NCBI GenBank assembly: GCA_044238605.1
Contig: JBIICY010000007.1
Coordinates: 1-64,000 of the forward strand
DNA from: UBA10438 sp044238605
GTDB taxonomy: Bacteria; Bacteroidota; Ignavibacteria; Kapaibacteriales; Kapaibacteriaceae
Length of the DNA stretch: 64,000 nt
Direction: 5' to 3'
The translations under genes and the position numbers were made by a program. Shown here in pieces: positions 52,484-61,453 of the stretch (its first letter is position 1; the number at the start of each line of letters is the position of its first letter). The notes below the pieces were generated by a model. That model was given only the letters and a program-made list of their open reading frames with translations, had not been told where the DNA came from and ran no database searches.

Positions 52484-54123
52484 TGCAGCAGTACATCGAG
52501 CCGCAGGTTCGTGCGGCTCTTTCAGCACTTCAAGTTGATTTCTCTGGCTCGATCCAATTCAGTGTGCCCAGACAGGAAGGTCATGGACATCTGGCAACAA
52601 ACATTGCTATGATGCTCGCCAAGGGTCTAGGCAAGCAGCCTCGCGCATTTGCAGAGGAGATCATTGCTGCTATGCCGCAGTCTGATCTGGTAGCAGCGGT
52701 TGAGATTGCAGGACCGGGATTTATCAATATCACGTTCTCCGATGCGGTCTACCATGCCATGCTGCAGGACCTGTTCCTGTTGGGAGATTCGATCGGCCGG
52801 TCTGACGTTGGCGCTGGAAAGTCTGTGAACATTGAGTATGTAAGCGCCAACCCCACGGGCCCCCTTCACGCCGGACACGGCAGAAACTGTGCCGTGGGTG
52901 ATACTGTGGCAAACCTTTTCGCTTGGAACGGCTACACGGTAACGCGCGAGTACTACTTCAACAACGCCGGTAACCAGATGAACAAGCTGGGCGAGAGCAT
53001 TTATGCTCGTGTCCAGCACCGCCTCGGGAACGAGGATGTTGTGTTCCCAGAAGATGGATATCATGGCGAATACATCCACACCATTGCCGACAATGCTGTT
53101 GCTCAATACGGTGAGCAATTGAAGGGGATGTCGGCCGATGATGCCAAGACGTTGTGCCGCAAGCAGGGCGAGCAGTGGTGCTTTGCAGCAATACAGAAAA
53201 CGCTTGCAACGCTGAATATCCATCATGATGTGTACTTCAATGAAGACTCACTCTATGGTGATGGTAAGGTTACCTCAACGATCGAGGAGCTGCGTGCAAA
53301 GGGGCTGGTGTACGAAAAAGACGGAGCAACATGGTTTGCTCTTACCGAGCTTGGCAATCAGCAGGACAAGGTTATCGTGAAGTCCACCGGTGAGGCAACA
53401 TATCGCCTGCCCGACATTGCCTATCACAGAGACAAGCTGCAGCGTGGTTACGATGTTGTTGTAGACATCTTCGGTGCAGACCACATCGCAACAGTGCCAG
53501 ACGTCCTAGCAGGAGTGCGCGCCCTCGGATTTGACACCGATCGCGTTCGGGTGGTGATTCACCAGATGGTAACGTTTGTAGAAAACGGCGAAGTGGTGAA
53601 GTTCTCAAAGCGTAGCGGTAAGTCGTTTACACTTGATGAACTTATCGATGAAGTAGGTGCCGACGTTGTTCGCTTCTTCTTCATCATGCGTGCCGTTGGT
53701 ACGCACTTAGAATTCGATCTTGGCCTGGCAAAGGAAGAGGGTGATAAAAATCCTGTGTTCTATCTCCAGTATGCCCATGCACGGATTTGTTCCATTCTGC
53801 GCAAAGCGCACGAAAAGGGCGTAGAAGTGCAGGCCAGTGCAGATCTCTCATGTCTGGTGCACCCTCGCGAGATCGAGCTCATCAGTCTGCTCTCCCGTAT
53901 GAAGGCCAGCGTTGAGCGTTCATGCGAGAACCTCGAGCCCCATACTATTGCCGAGTATCTGCGTGATCTTGCTGGAGCATATCACAACTTCTACCACGAC
54001 TGCCGAATTCTTGGTGCAGAAGAACCGCTGGAGAGCGCTCGGCTCTTCCTTGCAGATGTGACGAGGCGGGCAATGCGCAACGGCTTGCTATTGTTAGGAG
54101 TGGGAACGCCAGAACGTATGTGA
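52480..54123 (+). CDS. argS: Arginyl-tRNA synthetase
   Basis: The protein has 547 residues. The N-terminal Add-1 domain is followed by class I HIGH motif as LHAGHGRN in NPTGPLHAGHGRN, YYFNNAGNQM, the IADIVVDIFGADH-type region (VVDIFGADHIATV), the KMSKS-equivalent FSKRSGK and a DALR C-terminal domain with YAHARICSI and YHNFYHDCRI. It charges tRNA-Arg. It is slightly shorter than typical, mainly in loops. It is coupled to both neighbours by overlapping stop/start codons. Confidence 0.97.
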   Translation: MMQQYIEPQVRAALSALQVDFSGSIQFSVPRQEGHGHLATNIAMMLAKGLGKQPRAFAEEIIAAMPQSDLVAAVEIAGPGFINITFSDAVYHAMLQDLFLLGDSIGRSDVGAGKSVNIEYVSANPTGPLHAGHGRNCAVGDTVANLFAWNGYTVTREYYFNNAGNQMNKLGESIYARVQHRLGNEDVVFPEDGYHGEYIHTIADNAVAQYGEQLKGMSADDAKTLCRKQGEQWCFAAIQKTLATLNIHHDVYFNEDSLYGDGKVTSTIEELRAKGLVYEKDGATWFALTELGNQQDKVIVKSTGEATYRLPDIAYHRDKLQRGYDVVVDIFGADHIATVPDVLAGVRALGFDTDRVRVVIHQMVTFVENGEVVKFSKRSGKSFTLDELIDEVGADVVRFFFIMRAVGTHLEFDLGLAKEEGDKNPVFYLQYAHARICSILRKAHEKGVEVQASADLSCLVHPREIELISLLSRMKASVERSCENLEPHTIAEYLRDLAGAYHNFYHDCRILGAEEPLESARLFLADVTRRAMRNGLLLLGVGTPERM

Positions 54124-54995
54124 TGAGGGACTACTACTACGATCTGGATGAACGCGGTACACTGTCTCTCGACGGTGTTGTTCAGGATGATCCGTGGTTC
54201 CTTGACTTTTTCTTTCGCCGACTTGCCACCAATGCAAATCCGGACTATCCGGAGTTTCCGTTTGTCTGCAGGTGCGGCGATGAAATGAATTATCTGCGCG
54301 TGCAGGATACCCCAATCGTGTTTACAGGACTGCAGGGCCAGCGTCTGTTATTCGGACACTCCCTGTCTGTGCATTTTGAGCCCGAGAAACTCGCATTCTC
54401 CGAACACGGCGTTCTGTATCATGCTGCACCAGTGGGGGAGTTTGGCAGACTCGTGCCGCATGTGGCCGTGGAGATTGCCCAGCGTATCGAACCATGGGGA
54501 CCTTATTACGCCTACCGTCCGGATCAGGCAGAACATGTGGTGCCGCTTATGCCCCTTCACGAGAGCAATGACCTTCAAATCCTGCGGCCGAAACCGGAGA
54601 ACGGGTGCGTCGGCTGCGGACAGGCAAATCCGTGGTCGCTACGACAAACCTTTGTGCGATCCCGCACAGACGGTATTGTACGAACATGGCTGCGCCCGGG
54701 CCAGCGTATGCAGGGCGCCATGGGCACTACCCACGGAGGGTTTGTTTCACTTTTGCTCGACGAAGTGATGGGAAAATCACTAAGTGCCAAAGGTATCAAA
54801 GCCCCTACGGCACAGCTGGTCGTGAATTTCCGGAAGCCGATGCTGCTCGGACAGGAGTATGAGCTGCGAGGCTGGATCGAATCGCAACAAGGCCGTAAGA
54901 AGTGCGTCATGGGTGAAGTCCGGCTTGCACACGACACCAGCGTGCTGATTGCCGAGGCCAGAGCACTATTTCTTGAGATCAAGCAACCCCAGTAG
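54120..54995 (+). CDS. UPF0598 (DUF4505) domain fused to a PaaI-type hotdog thioesterase
   Basis: The single 291-residue frame has two parts. Residues about 4-136 match UPF0598/C8orf82 (YYYDLDERGTLSLDG, FLDFFFRRL, PFVCRCGDEMNYLR, PIVFTGL, VHFEPEKLAF, GVLYHAAP, GLV-like LVPHVAVEI). Residues about 160-289 are a hotdog acyl-CoA thioesterase with NGCVGCGQANPWSL, GTTHGGFVSLLLDEVMG and a final strand ARALFLEI. The HGG and Asp/Glu region are those of the PaaI/THEM4 group. The frame has no break between the domains. It is co-transcribed with argS by ATGA overlap. It probably acts on an acyl thioester; the role of the UPF0598 part is unknown. Confidence 0.85.
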   Translation: MMRDYYYDLDERGTLSLDGVVQDDPWFLDFFFRRLATNANPDYPEFPFVCRCGDEMNYLRVQDTPIVFTGLQGQRLLFGHSLSVHFEPEKLAFSEHGVLYHAAPVGEFGRLVPHVAVEIAQRIEPWGPYYAYRPDQAEHVVPLMPLHESNDLQILRPKPENGCVGCGQANPWSLRQTFVRSRTDGIVRTWLRPGQRMQGAMGTTHGGFVSLLLDEVMGKSLSAKGIKAPTAQLVVNFRKPMLLGQEYELRGWIESQQGRKKCVMGEVRLAHDTSVLIAEARALFLEIKQPQ

Positions 54996-54997
54996 GG

Positions 54998-56248
54998 ATG
55001 AGCCACCAACCGAATATCTTTCTCTTCAGCACGATTCTTGGGCTGACGTTTGTCCTTCTTGATGTGTACGTTCTGCGTCGGTGGACGCAGCACGCCCAGA
55101 AGCGCAACCTCCATGCGGCATGGTACCAGGCGCTGTGGGCCATAGCGGCAGTGATGCTTGTTGTCTACTGTTACGTAATGTTCCGACGTCACTTTTTCCG
55201 GATGGACGGCCTTGATGTTACGTTGTTTGGGTTTGTAACGCTGTGGTACCTCCCAAAGATGGGCATCGCTCTGGTGCTGCTTCCTCGTGATGCATGGCGT
55301 GGTGCCTTGCGGCTTTCTCGGAGGTTCAAAACGTCATCCACTGAACCCGCGCCACCACCTGAGCAAGCTCCCGCAACAGGCCGACGCGAGTTCCTCGGAA
55401 CAGCCGCCTGGAGCATCTCTGCCGTACCGTATCTCATGGTGGGAAGGGGCATGTGGAGCACGCTCTACGACTTTCAGGTGATGAACGTTGATCTCGTGAT
55501 GGAGCGCCTTCCGCGTGCCTTTGATGGTATGCGCATTGCCCAGCTATCAGACATCCATGCGGGGTCATTTCCAGATCATACACCGTTTCAAGAAGTCCGC
55601 TACATCCTAGAAAGCATCAAGCCAGATGCAATCCTCATCACCGGAGACTTTGTAAACCAGAAGCCCGAAGAGATGGCGGTGATTGCCCGCGAGTTCGCAA
55701 AACTGCGGGCCCCGTATGGCGTGTATGCATCACTTGGAAACCATGACCATTACAACTCACCCGAAGATCATGCGCGGCTGGTTGCAACGATTCGCGACCT
55801 TGGGACAGAGCTTCTAATCAATCAGCACAAACGCATAGGTGAATCTGGTCAATCGCTCATCATTGCCGGTACCGACAACACAGGCTTCAGGCAGTCGTTT
55901 GCCCGACTCGATCTTGCAATGCAGGGTGTGCGGGAAGACGAGCCGGTAATCCTTTTGGCACACGATCCAACATTCTGGGACAAGGAAGTTGTCCCAGACA
56001 AGCGTGTTGATGTGATGGTCTCCGGACACACCCACGGCGGGCAGTTCGGTGTTCAGGCTCTAGGGTTTGAATGGTCTCCGGCTCAGATGATCTATAAACA
56101 GTGGGCCGGACTCTATACCAATGGCGATCAGCAGCTATACGTTAACAGGGGCATCGGCACAGTAGGGCCACCACTTCGCATTGGCATACCTCCAGAGATA
56201 ACCTTGTTTACGTTGCGCGCGCCACGGGTTGGCGACAACATGGTCTGA
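54998..56248 (+). CDS. Membrane-anchored metallophosphoesterase (YkuE/LpxG-like)
   Basis: The protein has 416 residues. Three N-terminal membrane helices (about 8-100) are followed by a Tat-like linker GRREFLGTAAW and a calcineurin-like phosphoesterase domain (about 175-405): LSDIHAGSF, ITGDFVN, LGNHDHYN, LAHDPTFWD and SGHTHGGQFG ligand motifs. This is the YkuE class; related chlamydial LpxG hydrolyses UDP-diacylglucosamine. No lpxH is visible in the window, so an lpx role is possible but not shown. It lies 2 bp after the fusion gene. Confidence 0.85.
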   Translation: MSHQPNIFLFSTILGLTFVLLDVYVLRRWTQHAQKRNLHAAWYQALWAIAAVMLVVYCYVMFRRHFFRMDGLDVTLFGFVTLWYLPKMGIALVLLPRDAWRGALRLSRRFKTSSTEPAPPPEQAPATGRREFLGTAAWSISAVPYLMVGRGMWSTLYDFQVMNVDLVMERLPRAFDGMRIAQLSDIHAGSFPDHTPFQEVRYILESIKPDAILITGDFVNQKPEEMAVIAREFAKLRAPYGVYASLGNHDHYNSPEDHARLVATIRDLGTELLINQHKRIGESGQSLIIAGTDNTGFRQSFARLDLAMQGVREDEPVILLAHDPTFWDKEVVPDKRVDVMVSGHTHGGQFGVQALGFEWSPAQMIYKQWAGLYTNGDQQLYVNRGIGTVGPPLRIGIPPEITLFTLRAPRVGDNMV

Positions 56249-56250
56249 TC

Positions 56251-57420
56251 TTAGCCTCTTGCTAAATACGCTACTGCTGTTTCCACCAAGAGTGCGGCGC
56301 CGGTGATCATTGCCTGCTCGTCGGGAGCAAACTTGGCATTGTGCAGTCCGGGCATCGACGTAGCATCGTGCGGACGTCCACCCAGCATCCAAAAACATGC
56401 GGGCATAGCCTGTGAGTAGTATGAAAAATCCTCTGCCCACATTTTCGGTTCAAAGTCGGTAACACCATCAGGCCCTATTACTGCTTCGGCAACGCTTCGC
56501 GCAAATGCAACTGCGCCAGCATCGTTGATCAGAGGCGGATAGCCCTTAACAATCGTGATCTCTCCTGTGCAACCGTGCAAAGCGCAATAGGCTGCGGTCT
56601 GCTCCTCCAGATACTGCCAGGCAAACTCACGCCATTCGTTGTCGAATGAGCGCAGTGTCCCCTTCATTTCTACGATCTCAGGAACAATGTTCGTGGCTGT
56701 GCCACCATGTATGCTCGTGACGTTGAGAAGTCCAGCCACGAGCGGGTTTCGATGCTTTGTAACCAGTGCCTGCAGATGCTGCACTAATCCAGCAGCTGCC
56801 AGGATGGGGTCTTTTCCCTTATGGGGCTGGGCAGCATGCGCCCCATACCCCTTGATGGTCCAGAATAGTTCATCACAGGATGCCATAGTGGGGCCAGCAA
56901 CAAACTGTACTTCGCCGCAGGGGGCGTCGGGGTATATGTGCTGGCCAAAGATGATCTCGGGGATGGGGTCCAGCAAAGCCCCTTCGGCGATCATGATGCT
57001 GGCACCGCCGGGCGACTTTTCTTCGCCGGGTTGGAAGATCAGCTTGACGATTCCTGGTAGCTCATGCTCTCGTTCCTTGAGAACTCGAGCCGCAGCAAGG
57101 AGCATTGTCGTATGTGTGTCATGTCCGCATGCGTGCATTACGCCGTTGCGCGTGGATGCATAGTCTAGTCCGGTTTCCTCTAGGATCGGCAGCGCATCAA
57201 TATCTGCGCGGAGGGCAACACATCTGCTGCCCGAGCCAATGTGCGCAACAATGCCGGTTGTGGCGATCACGCGATGTTGGATGCCGAGGTCAGACAGCTG
57301 ACGGCAGATGTATGCACACGTTTCGTATTCCTGAAATGAGAGTTCAGGGTTACGATGCAGATGTCTCCGCGTTTCAACCATCCATGGATACATACTCGTA
57401 ACATGCTCAGTTGCTGTCAT
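56251..57420 (-). CDS. M20-family amidohydrolase (hippuricase / N-acyl amino acid deacylase type)
   Basis: The protein has 389 residues from the ATG at 57420. AGGAG lies 9 nt upstream, whereas the in-frame ATG at 57429 has no spacing to it. RRHLHRNPELSFQEYET, the metal-binding Cys/His in HACGHDTHTTMLL, EEKSPGGA (catalytic Glu), and the C-terminal EDFSYY and PGLHNAKFAPDE motifs match the Zn/Mn-dependent amidohydrolases that deacylate N-acetyl-amino acids or diaminopimelate intermediates. Being beside dapF, an N-acetyl-diaminopimelate deacetylase role is possible. Confidence 0.9.
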   Translation of the reverse strand: MTATEHVTSMYPWMVETRRHLHRNPELSFQEYETCAYICRQLSDLGIQHRVIATTGIVAHIGSGSRCVALRADIDALPILEETGLDYASTRNGVMHACGHDTHTTMLLAAARVLKEREHELPGIVKLIFQPGEEKSPGGASIMIAEGALLDPIPEIIFGQHIYPDAPCGEVQFVAGPTMASCDELFWTIKGYGAHAAQPHKGKDPILAAAGLVQHLQALVTKHRNPLVAGLLNVTSIHGGTATNIVPEIVEMKGTLRSFDNEWREFAWQYLEEQTAAYCALHGCTGEITIVKGYPPLINDAGAVAFARSVAEAVIGPDGVTDFEPKMWAEDFSYYSQAMPACFWMLGGRPHDATSMPGLHNAKFAPDEQAMITGAALLVETAVAYLARG

Positions 57421-58186
57421 ACACTGCATCTCCTGTTAACATCATACTTGTGATCTGATTGTTGTCCACCGTCAACGTGATATCCAATTGCCGTCCGCTA
57501 GGGGGAATCATTCTGTAGGAGGTTACATGTGGGTGCTTCATCCACTCAACGACTGCACTGCTAAGGGCGCCTGTTCCACATGCACCTGTAACGGCCTCGA
57601 CTCCACGTTCGAAGGTGGCAATGTGAAGCATGCCGTTGGAATCAACCATGTTCACGTTTACGCCCCTTGGGAAGGATGGATGGTGTCGAAGAATCTGTAC
57701 TTCTGGACGATGCGCATCAAGAGGACCACCGATCACAACGTGATCGCTTCCAACATTCACATACCATGTGTCAATGGTAACACCCGGCAGTGTGCCGATA
57801 GGGAAGTGAGTGATTTCTTGTGGCGGTGGGAATTCAACAGTAACGGTGTTGTTATTCGCAACTCTGCATCGGAACATCATCGAATTGAGATACAACGTGA
57901 TGTTCTCTCGCTCATCTAGTCCGTGATCACATGCAAAGCGGACAATGCAGCGAGCGCCATTGCCGCACATCATCCCGTGCGATCCGTCAGGATTAAAAAA
58001 GTCTGCCTTAATGGTGTCTCGACTGCAGCTCTTGAGCAACAATACTCCTTCAATAGCACGTTGATCACTTCGCTGGTGGTCATTGACTGCCTGTAGGACG
58101 TCTTCTGCTGAGAGTTGAACCTGATGCAATCTGGCATCGGCCACGAGAAAACAGTTGCCGGCACCGCTCATATGTGCAAAGGTCAT
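57407..58186 (-). CDS. dapF: Diaminopimelate epimerase
   Basis: The protein has 259 residues from the ATG at 58186, which overlaps the suhB stop (ATGA). A longer reading to 58339 lies inside suhB. Both active-site cysteines are present: HGMMCGNGARC and GVEAVTGACGTGA. The N-terminal substrate loop reads GAGNCFLVADA where most DapF have GNDF. It converts LL- to meso-diaminopimelate for peptidoglycan and lysine. It is in an operon with the M20 hydrolase and inositol phosphatase. Confidence 0.93.
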   Translation of the reverse strand: MTFAHMSGAGNCFLVADARLHQVQLSAEDVLQAVNDHQRSDQRAIEGVLLLKSCSRDTIKADFFNPDGSHGMMCGNGARCIVRFACDHGLDERENITLYLNSMMFRCRVANNNTVTVEFPPPQEITHFPIGTLPGVTIDTWYVNVGSDHVVIGGPLDAHRPEVQILRHHPSFPRGVNVNMVDSNGMLHIATFERGVEAVTGACGTGALSSAVVEWMKHPHVTSYRMIPPSGRQLDITLTVDNNQITSMMLTGDAVYDSN

Positions 58187-58977
58187 GAGCGTAGCTCCAG
58201 CAGTTCTGACAACTCTCCGTGAATAAGTCCGTTTGAGGCAATAATACTTCCAGTAGTCAGTTCGAACGGGGCATTGAGATACCGCGAAACATGTCCACCA
58301 GCTTCCTGTACGAGCAACACACCTGCGGCCATATCCCACGGCTGAAGGATCGACTCCCAGTACGCATCGAACCGTCCAGCAGCTGTATACGCAAGGTCTA
58401 GAGCAGCACTGCCCAAGCGGCGAACTGGAAGCCCCTTACCAACAACGGCAGCGAATTGGTCGATACATCGAAGGGGGTTGTCTGCAACATTGTATGGAAA
58501 TCCTGTTACCAGGATTGCGTCGCTCAGGGCCGGGGTAGCAGATACATGCAACCGTTGGCCATTGAGCCATGCGCCGCCGCTACGCACTGCGGTGAACAAC
58601 TCCTGTGTAAGCGGATTGTAGATCACGCCACATTGGATGCTGCCATGCAGAACAGCCGCGATTGATACGCAGAAGATTGGAATTCCATGAGCGAAGTTTA
58701 CCGTGCCGTCGAGCGGATCGATTACCCATTGCAGGTCGTCGGAGCCGGTGGTTATCCCAGACTCTTCTGCCATGATCGCAGCATCAGGTGTATGCTTGTG
58801 CAGAGCAGTTACAATGCACTCTTCTGCTCGAAGATCAAACTGTGTTACGAGATTATGCATGCCCTCTTTTGATCTCGTCTCAAGGGGCTTACCAAATCCT
58901 TCGCGCAGAATACTGCCTGCCTCGAGAGCGGCATGCTCTGCGGCTCTGAGGAGCATGGTATGATCGTAGTTGTTCAT
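58183..58977 (-). CDS. suhB: Inositol-1-monophosphatase family protein
   Basis: The protein has 264 residues with metal-binding IMAEESG, WVIDPLDGTVNFAHG and WDMAAGVLLVQEAGG, the three signatures of lithium-sensitive monophosphatases. These hydrolyse inositol phosphates or related sugars, and SuhB also binds the rRNA antitermination complex in enterobacteria. The gene-level role cannot be told from sequence. It overlaps its neighbours by 4 bp at both ends. Confidence 0.92.
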   Translation of the reverse strand: MNNYDHTMLLRAAEHAALEAGSILREGFGKPLETRSKEGMHNLVTQFDLRAEECIVTALHKHTPDAAIMAEESGITTGSDDLQWVIDPLDGTVNFAHGIPIFCVSIAAVLHGSIQCGVIYNPLTQELFTAVRSGGAWLNGQRLHVSATPALSDAILVTGFPYNVADNPLRCIDQFAAVVGKGLPVRRLGSAALDLAYTAAGRFDAYWESILQPWDMAAGVLLVQEAGGHVSRYLNAPFELTTGSIIASNGLIHGELSELLELRS

Positions 58978-59594
58978 CCTAGCAGGGTGTTTGCTTCCGT
59001 ACGAATCATTGATGCGAGTAGGTGCAGACGCGGATTGTTCGATGATTCAGCAATTGGGAGATATCGGTCAAGCGTATTGGCGAGGTAGACGATTGGATTT
59101 CGTTTCAAGTTGAACGAGATACACCTGACGTTATCAAGCCGTGCTGCAAGTTTGATAAGGATGCAGTCGTGACTCGACTTGCGCAGTCGTGCTACATACT
59201 GCAGGTCGATATTGTCGGGGTCGATCTTTGCCTTGGCCAAATCCTTGGTCAACGTCTCAACGACGTATGCTACGTACGAACCGAAATTATACTCGAGAAC
59301 CTCTCGTGTGATCTTCTCTGAATCCTCAAGAACATCATGAAGGAATACTGCGGTAACTAAATCCGTATCGTAGATACGCAGCTCGTCCATGATGATGCGC
59401 GCCGTGCGAGCGATGTGGTCGAAAAAAGGCGTACCGTCATTTCGGAGCTGTCCTGCATGCACCGATCGTGCCATCTCATACGCATCGATCACGCGGTTCA
59501 CGTGAATTGGATCGCCGTAGGTAACGATGCGCTCTTCCAGCTCTGAAGGGGTAAGTGAGCGCTGATTATATGGTGTGGATGTAGGGTCGATCAT
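58974..59594 (-). CDS. HD-domain protein, SpoT-type (p)ppGpp hydrolase-like
   Basis: The protein has 206 residues and a single HD domain (about 30-185): SVHAGQLRNDGTPFFDHIARTA (given here as HAGQLRNDGTPFFDHI), AVFLHDVLEDS with the HD pair, and KLAARLDNVR. The layout is that of the hydrolase half of RelA/SpoT without synthetase, TGS or ACT, i.e. a small alarmone hydrolase. The substrate is inferred from family resemblance. It overlaps suhB and lies 9 bp after recN. Confidence 0.82.
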   Translation of the reverse strand: MIDPTSTPYNQRSLTPSELEERIVTYGDPIHVNRVIDAYEMARSVHAGQLRNDGTPFFDHIARTARIIMDELRIYDTDLVTAVFLHDVLEDSEKITREVLEYNFGSYVAYVVETLTKDLAKAKIDPDNIDLQYVARLRKSSHDCILIKLAARLDNVRCISFNLKRNPIVYLANTLDRYLPIAESSNNPRLHLLASMIRTEANTLLG

Positions 59595-59603
59595 ACAAGC
59601 CTG

Positions 59604-61277
59604 CTACTTTGACGCCGTTCGTTTTTTTGGTGTCATAAGTTCGCGAGCACCGGATAATGAAACATCCGATACATCATCGCCGCTGAGCAGCTTGGCAACT
59701 TCTACCAATGCTTCATCACCGGAGATTGCCTGCGCAGCCACCACGGTGGAGGTTGCATCAGCGGTTTTGGTAACACGAATAAACTGGTCTGCCAACGAAG
59801 CAATCTGCGGCAAGTGTGTAATGCAGATGATCTGCTGTGAACCGGAGATGGTCTTCATGATGTCGCCCACAATGCGCGCGATTCTTCCGCTGATGCCTGT
59901 GTCGATCTCATCAAAGACCATTGTGCCGTAGGAGGCAGATGTGCTGAGTGCGCGTTTCAGCGACAGCATTAGGCGTGAGAGCTCTCCACCAGAGGCAACT
60001 TTCGAGAGCTGACGAGGGGGCTCGCCCGGATTACTGCTGAACAAAAACTCGATCGAGTCCGACCCAGCGGGTCCGAGCTGACATGTCTCGATGGAGATCT
60101 CAAAGTTGGTTGCCTGCATTCCCATTTCCTGCAGGCTTGATTCTACACTGCCGGCAAGTTTCCTGGCATGTGTTGATCGAAGGTCATGGAGTTCCTTCGA
60201 CAGTTTGCTAGCCACAGAGCGTGTGTGTGCAACCTCGTTCTCAGCAAGCATGATACTATCGTCGAGATTCTCCAACAGTTCCAGCTCCGATGTAACTGCA
60301 TTGAGCTGTTCAAGTGCATTGTCGAGAGAACCGTACTTTCTCGTTAGGCGCTGCAGAAGCACAAAACGCTGACGCAGCTCTTCGATGCGTTCAGGGCTTG
60401 CAGCCTCGGGGTCTGCTAACGGGGCTACGATGCCGGCTACTTCCTTGCAGACGATGAGTGCAGACTCGATGTCGGACACGGTCGTTAACAACGTTGAATC
60501 AAACTTCAGCAGCTGCTGGAGGAGGTCTTTGGATGCCCTCAGTTGATCGTAGGCAGAATTCTCTGCAGCATACAGTGCATCACGCACGCGCATGGCTGCG
60601 GCAACAACATGTTCTTGCGACTCTGCACGACGAAGTTCTTCTTCTACCTGCGTGTCTTCTCCTGGAACTGGATGAATAGCCGCGATTTCATCTCGCAGAA
60701 AACACAATCTGGCCCTGTCTGCATCGGCATCATTGGCTCGACGTTTGATCGCATCAAGTTTGCTGGCAGCAGTTGTAACGTTATCCCAGGCCTGCTTCAT
60801 TCGTGGACGCAGCTCTGGGAGTGCTCCGGCATATCTATCGAGCATCTCGCGGTGCGACGCAGCTGCGAGCAGGCCGTGTGTATCGTGCTGACCGTGAAAA
60901 TCGATCAAGTACGATGCAATCTCTCTCACGACCGGCAGTTGTGTGGGGGTGTCGTTCACGAACACGCGGGAGGTTCCAGACGAGCTTATCTCTCTCCTGA
61001 TAACAACCTCTGGGTTTTCCCATAAGAGGTCCCGAGCAGCCAGGAATTCCTGCAGTTGTTGCGACGCGTCTGTGAACATAGCTTCGATGACGGCCTTTTT
61101 GCGGCCGTTTCTGACAACATCAGACGATGCCCGTTCTCCCAAAGCAACAGATAGGGCGTCGATAATAATCGACTTGCCCGCGCCGGTCTCGCCGAGAAGT
61201 ACGGTAAGCCCCTTGCCGAACTCAAGCTCGACGTGATCTACAAGGGCAAACGACGTGATGGTAAGTCTTCGAAGCAC
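59604..61277 (-). CDS. recN: DNA repair protein RecN
   Basis: The protein has 557 residues with SMC-like ends: Walker A LLGETGAGKSIIIDALS near the N-terminus, signature SGGELSRLMLSLKRAL and Walker B VFDEIDTGISG in the C-terminal head, with a coiled-coil middle (about 160-380). It holds broken DNA ends during double-strand break repair. The start codon is GTG at 61277, 9 bp after the small membrane protein gene. Confidence 0.96.
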   Translation of the reverse strand: MLRRLTITSFALVDHVELEFGKGLTVLLGETGAGKSIIIDALSVALGERASSDVVRNGRKKAVIEAMFTDASQQLQEFLAARDLLWENPEVVIRREISSSGTSRVFVNDTPTQLPVVREIASYLIDFHGQHDTHGLLAAASHREMLDRYAGALPELRPRMKQAWDNVTTAASKLDAIKRRANDADADRARLCFLRDEIAAIHPVPGEDTQVEEELRRAESQEHVVAAAMRVRDALYAAENSAYDQLRASKDLLQQLLKFDSTLLTTVSDIESALIVCKEVAGIVAPLADPEAASPERIEELRQRFVLLQRLTRKYGSLDNALEQLNAVTSELELLENLDDSIMLAENEVAHTRSVASKLSKELHDLRSTHARKLAGSVESSLQEMGMQATNFEISIETCQLGPAGSDSIEFLFSSNPGEPPRQLSKVASGGELSRLMLSLKRALSTSASYGTMVFDEIDTGISGRIARIVGDIMKTISGSQQIICITHLPQIASLADQFIRVTKTADATSTVVAAQAISGDEALVEVAKLLSGDDVSDVSLSGARELMTPKKRTASK

Positions 61278-61286
61278 GTGCTGTTC

Positions 61287-61451
61287 TTAGAGACGTGTTA
61301 GGCGGGTTTGAAACAGCTTGTATGCGCCATAGAGCGAAGCTGCAAACAGCGCGATACCGGCGATGAGGTGCACCTGCTGTCCAACAACAACAATTGAAAT
61401 TGTGAGCAGGTACGTAACAAGCACCAAAACGAGTATCCAAAGGGCGGCCAT
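61287..61451 (-). CDS. Small two-helix membrane protein (54 aa)
   Basis: Too short for ordinary ORF calling. The minus strand reads from ATG at 61451 to TAA at 61287-61289. The peptide begins MAALWILVLVLVTYLLTI and has a second hydrophobic helix near HLIAGIALFAASLYG, ending in the basic tail KLFQTRLTRL. It lies 2 bp after the hflX stop and 9 bp before recN, so it fits the operon, and the frame fills the only gap in it. It is unrecognised. Confidence 0.7.
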   Translation of the reverse strand: MAALWILVLVLVTYLLTISIVVVGQQVHLIAGIALFAASLYGAYKLFQTRLTRL

Positions 61452-61453
61452 TG

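Noticed and set aside
58187..58339. N-terminal extension of dapF
   Set aside because: It lies wholly within suhB and adds residues absent from DapF; ATG 58186 overlaps the suhB stop.
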